Shown piece by piece: positions 51,767-52,028 of a stretch of DNA of 52,028 nt (positions within the stretch are counted from its first letter, which is position 1; each line of letters opens with the position of its first letter). The DNA is from Acidobacteriota bacterium (GTDB lineage Bacteria; Acidobacteriota; Terriglobia; UBA7540). The notes under the pieces are model-generated. The model was not told the origin of the DNA. It was given only the letters and a program-made list of their open reading frames with translations, and did not search any database. The stretch spans positions 1 through 52,028 of the forward strand of contig JARLGN010000497.1 of the NCBI GenBank assembly GCA_031292775.1, written 5' to 3'. The position numbers and the translations under genes are program-made.

Positions 51767-52025
51767 CCCTCGCCCCCTTGGGGGAGAGGGGGGACCGCCA
51801 GGCGGAGGGGGCCCCACGTTCTGCTTGTCGTGGGGGTGAGGGGGTCTTTGCCAAAATGGAATTCGTTTGGGAGACCCGCAAAAGCCAGGCAAAAGGCAAA
51901 AATAAAATGCCCTCAGAGTCGACAGGATCTCAGAAGGCCCATGAGTTTTTGACCCCCTCACCCGTCCTGCCCCGGCTGATGAAAACGCCGGTTGCAGTCC
52001 ACCCTCTCCCCCAAGGGGGCGAGGG
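51767..52025. mobile_element. 259-bp non-coding element with 24-bp terminal inverted repeats, copy 2
   Basis: The terminal repeats at 51767-51790 and 52002-52025 are exact inverted copies of each other. An inner inverted pair (GGGTGAGGGGGTC near 51834 and GACCCCCTCACCC near 51951) and a central heptamer array (AGGCAAA, AGGCAAA, AATAAAA at 51887-51907) match copy 1 in order. The arms are close to copy 1 in sequence, while the centre has diverged strongly. The element ends 3 bases before the window edge. Confidence 0.85.
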
Positions 52026-52028
52026 ATA

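Overview
This window looks like a chromosomal segment of an Acidobacteriota (Terriglobia-like) bacterium. That is inferred from a moderately high GC content and a mix of families common in that phylum: an Oar-like TonB-dependent receptor with a carboxypeptidase-regulatory N-domain, Tat-exported CRTAC1/ASPIC and DUF362 proteins, YVTN propellers, TMTC-like glycosyltransferase/TPR fusions, malectin-domain sensors and long TPR proteins. No 16S rRNA or named strain marker is present, so the assignment is by family content only. I see no prophage, plasmid origin, CRISPR array or intact transposase.

Layout. 1-12.9 kb: end of a membrane protein, a YdcF-like protein, a small outer-membrane barrel, two exported or membrane-anchored proteins of unknown function, glmU, a histidine phosphatase, a Tat-exported DUF362 protein, a beta-propeller, a TMTC-like GT-C/TPR protein, and an RsbW-STAS anti-sigma/anti-anti-sigma pair. 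12.9-15.2 kb: a graveyard of three broken genes (gluconate-dehydrogenase-type remnant, P1 peptidase with one in-frame amber codon, and the C-terminal stub of a ROK sugar kinase). 15.2-28.5 kb: a probable glycan (N-acetylglucosaminide) locus. It holds a membrane sensor with an N-terminal regulator-like domain and two malectin domains, a divergent GntR/HutC regulator with a TGTCTAGACA palindrome just upstream, a TonB receptor, a 930-residue TPR protein, a GH89 alpha-N-acetylglucosaminidase, and a secreted nitrilase-fold amidase fused to a carbohydrate-binding-like domain. 28.6-31.4 kb: CRTAC1 protein, a gene-poor stretch, and tRNA-Glu(CTC). 31.4-36.9 kb: the TldD/PmbA protease pair, then metK-ahcY. 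37.1-51.5 kb (all minus strand): envelope and translation genes proS, a small membrane protein, a class A PBP, two TPR proteins, NfeD protease, slipin, SPOR protein, lnt, and prfB with its programmed +1 frameshift.

The most unusual feature is repeat biology. At least ten loci carry degenerate tandem repeats with a strict 7-base period. They are built from several unit families that recur at distant loci, often in opposite orientations. One array of 19 units (39118-39250) lies in frame inside lnt and encodes about 45 extra residues. A second element type is a 258/259-bp non-coding element with 24-bp terminal inverted repeats, present as two near-equal-length copies (40145-40402, 51767-52025) plus a half copy between slipin and nfeD. 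Each full copy carries a short heptamer array in its centre. Other palindromic dispersed elements lie at 9752-9877, 21764-21860, 40575-40790 and 6641-6680.
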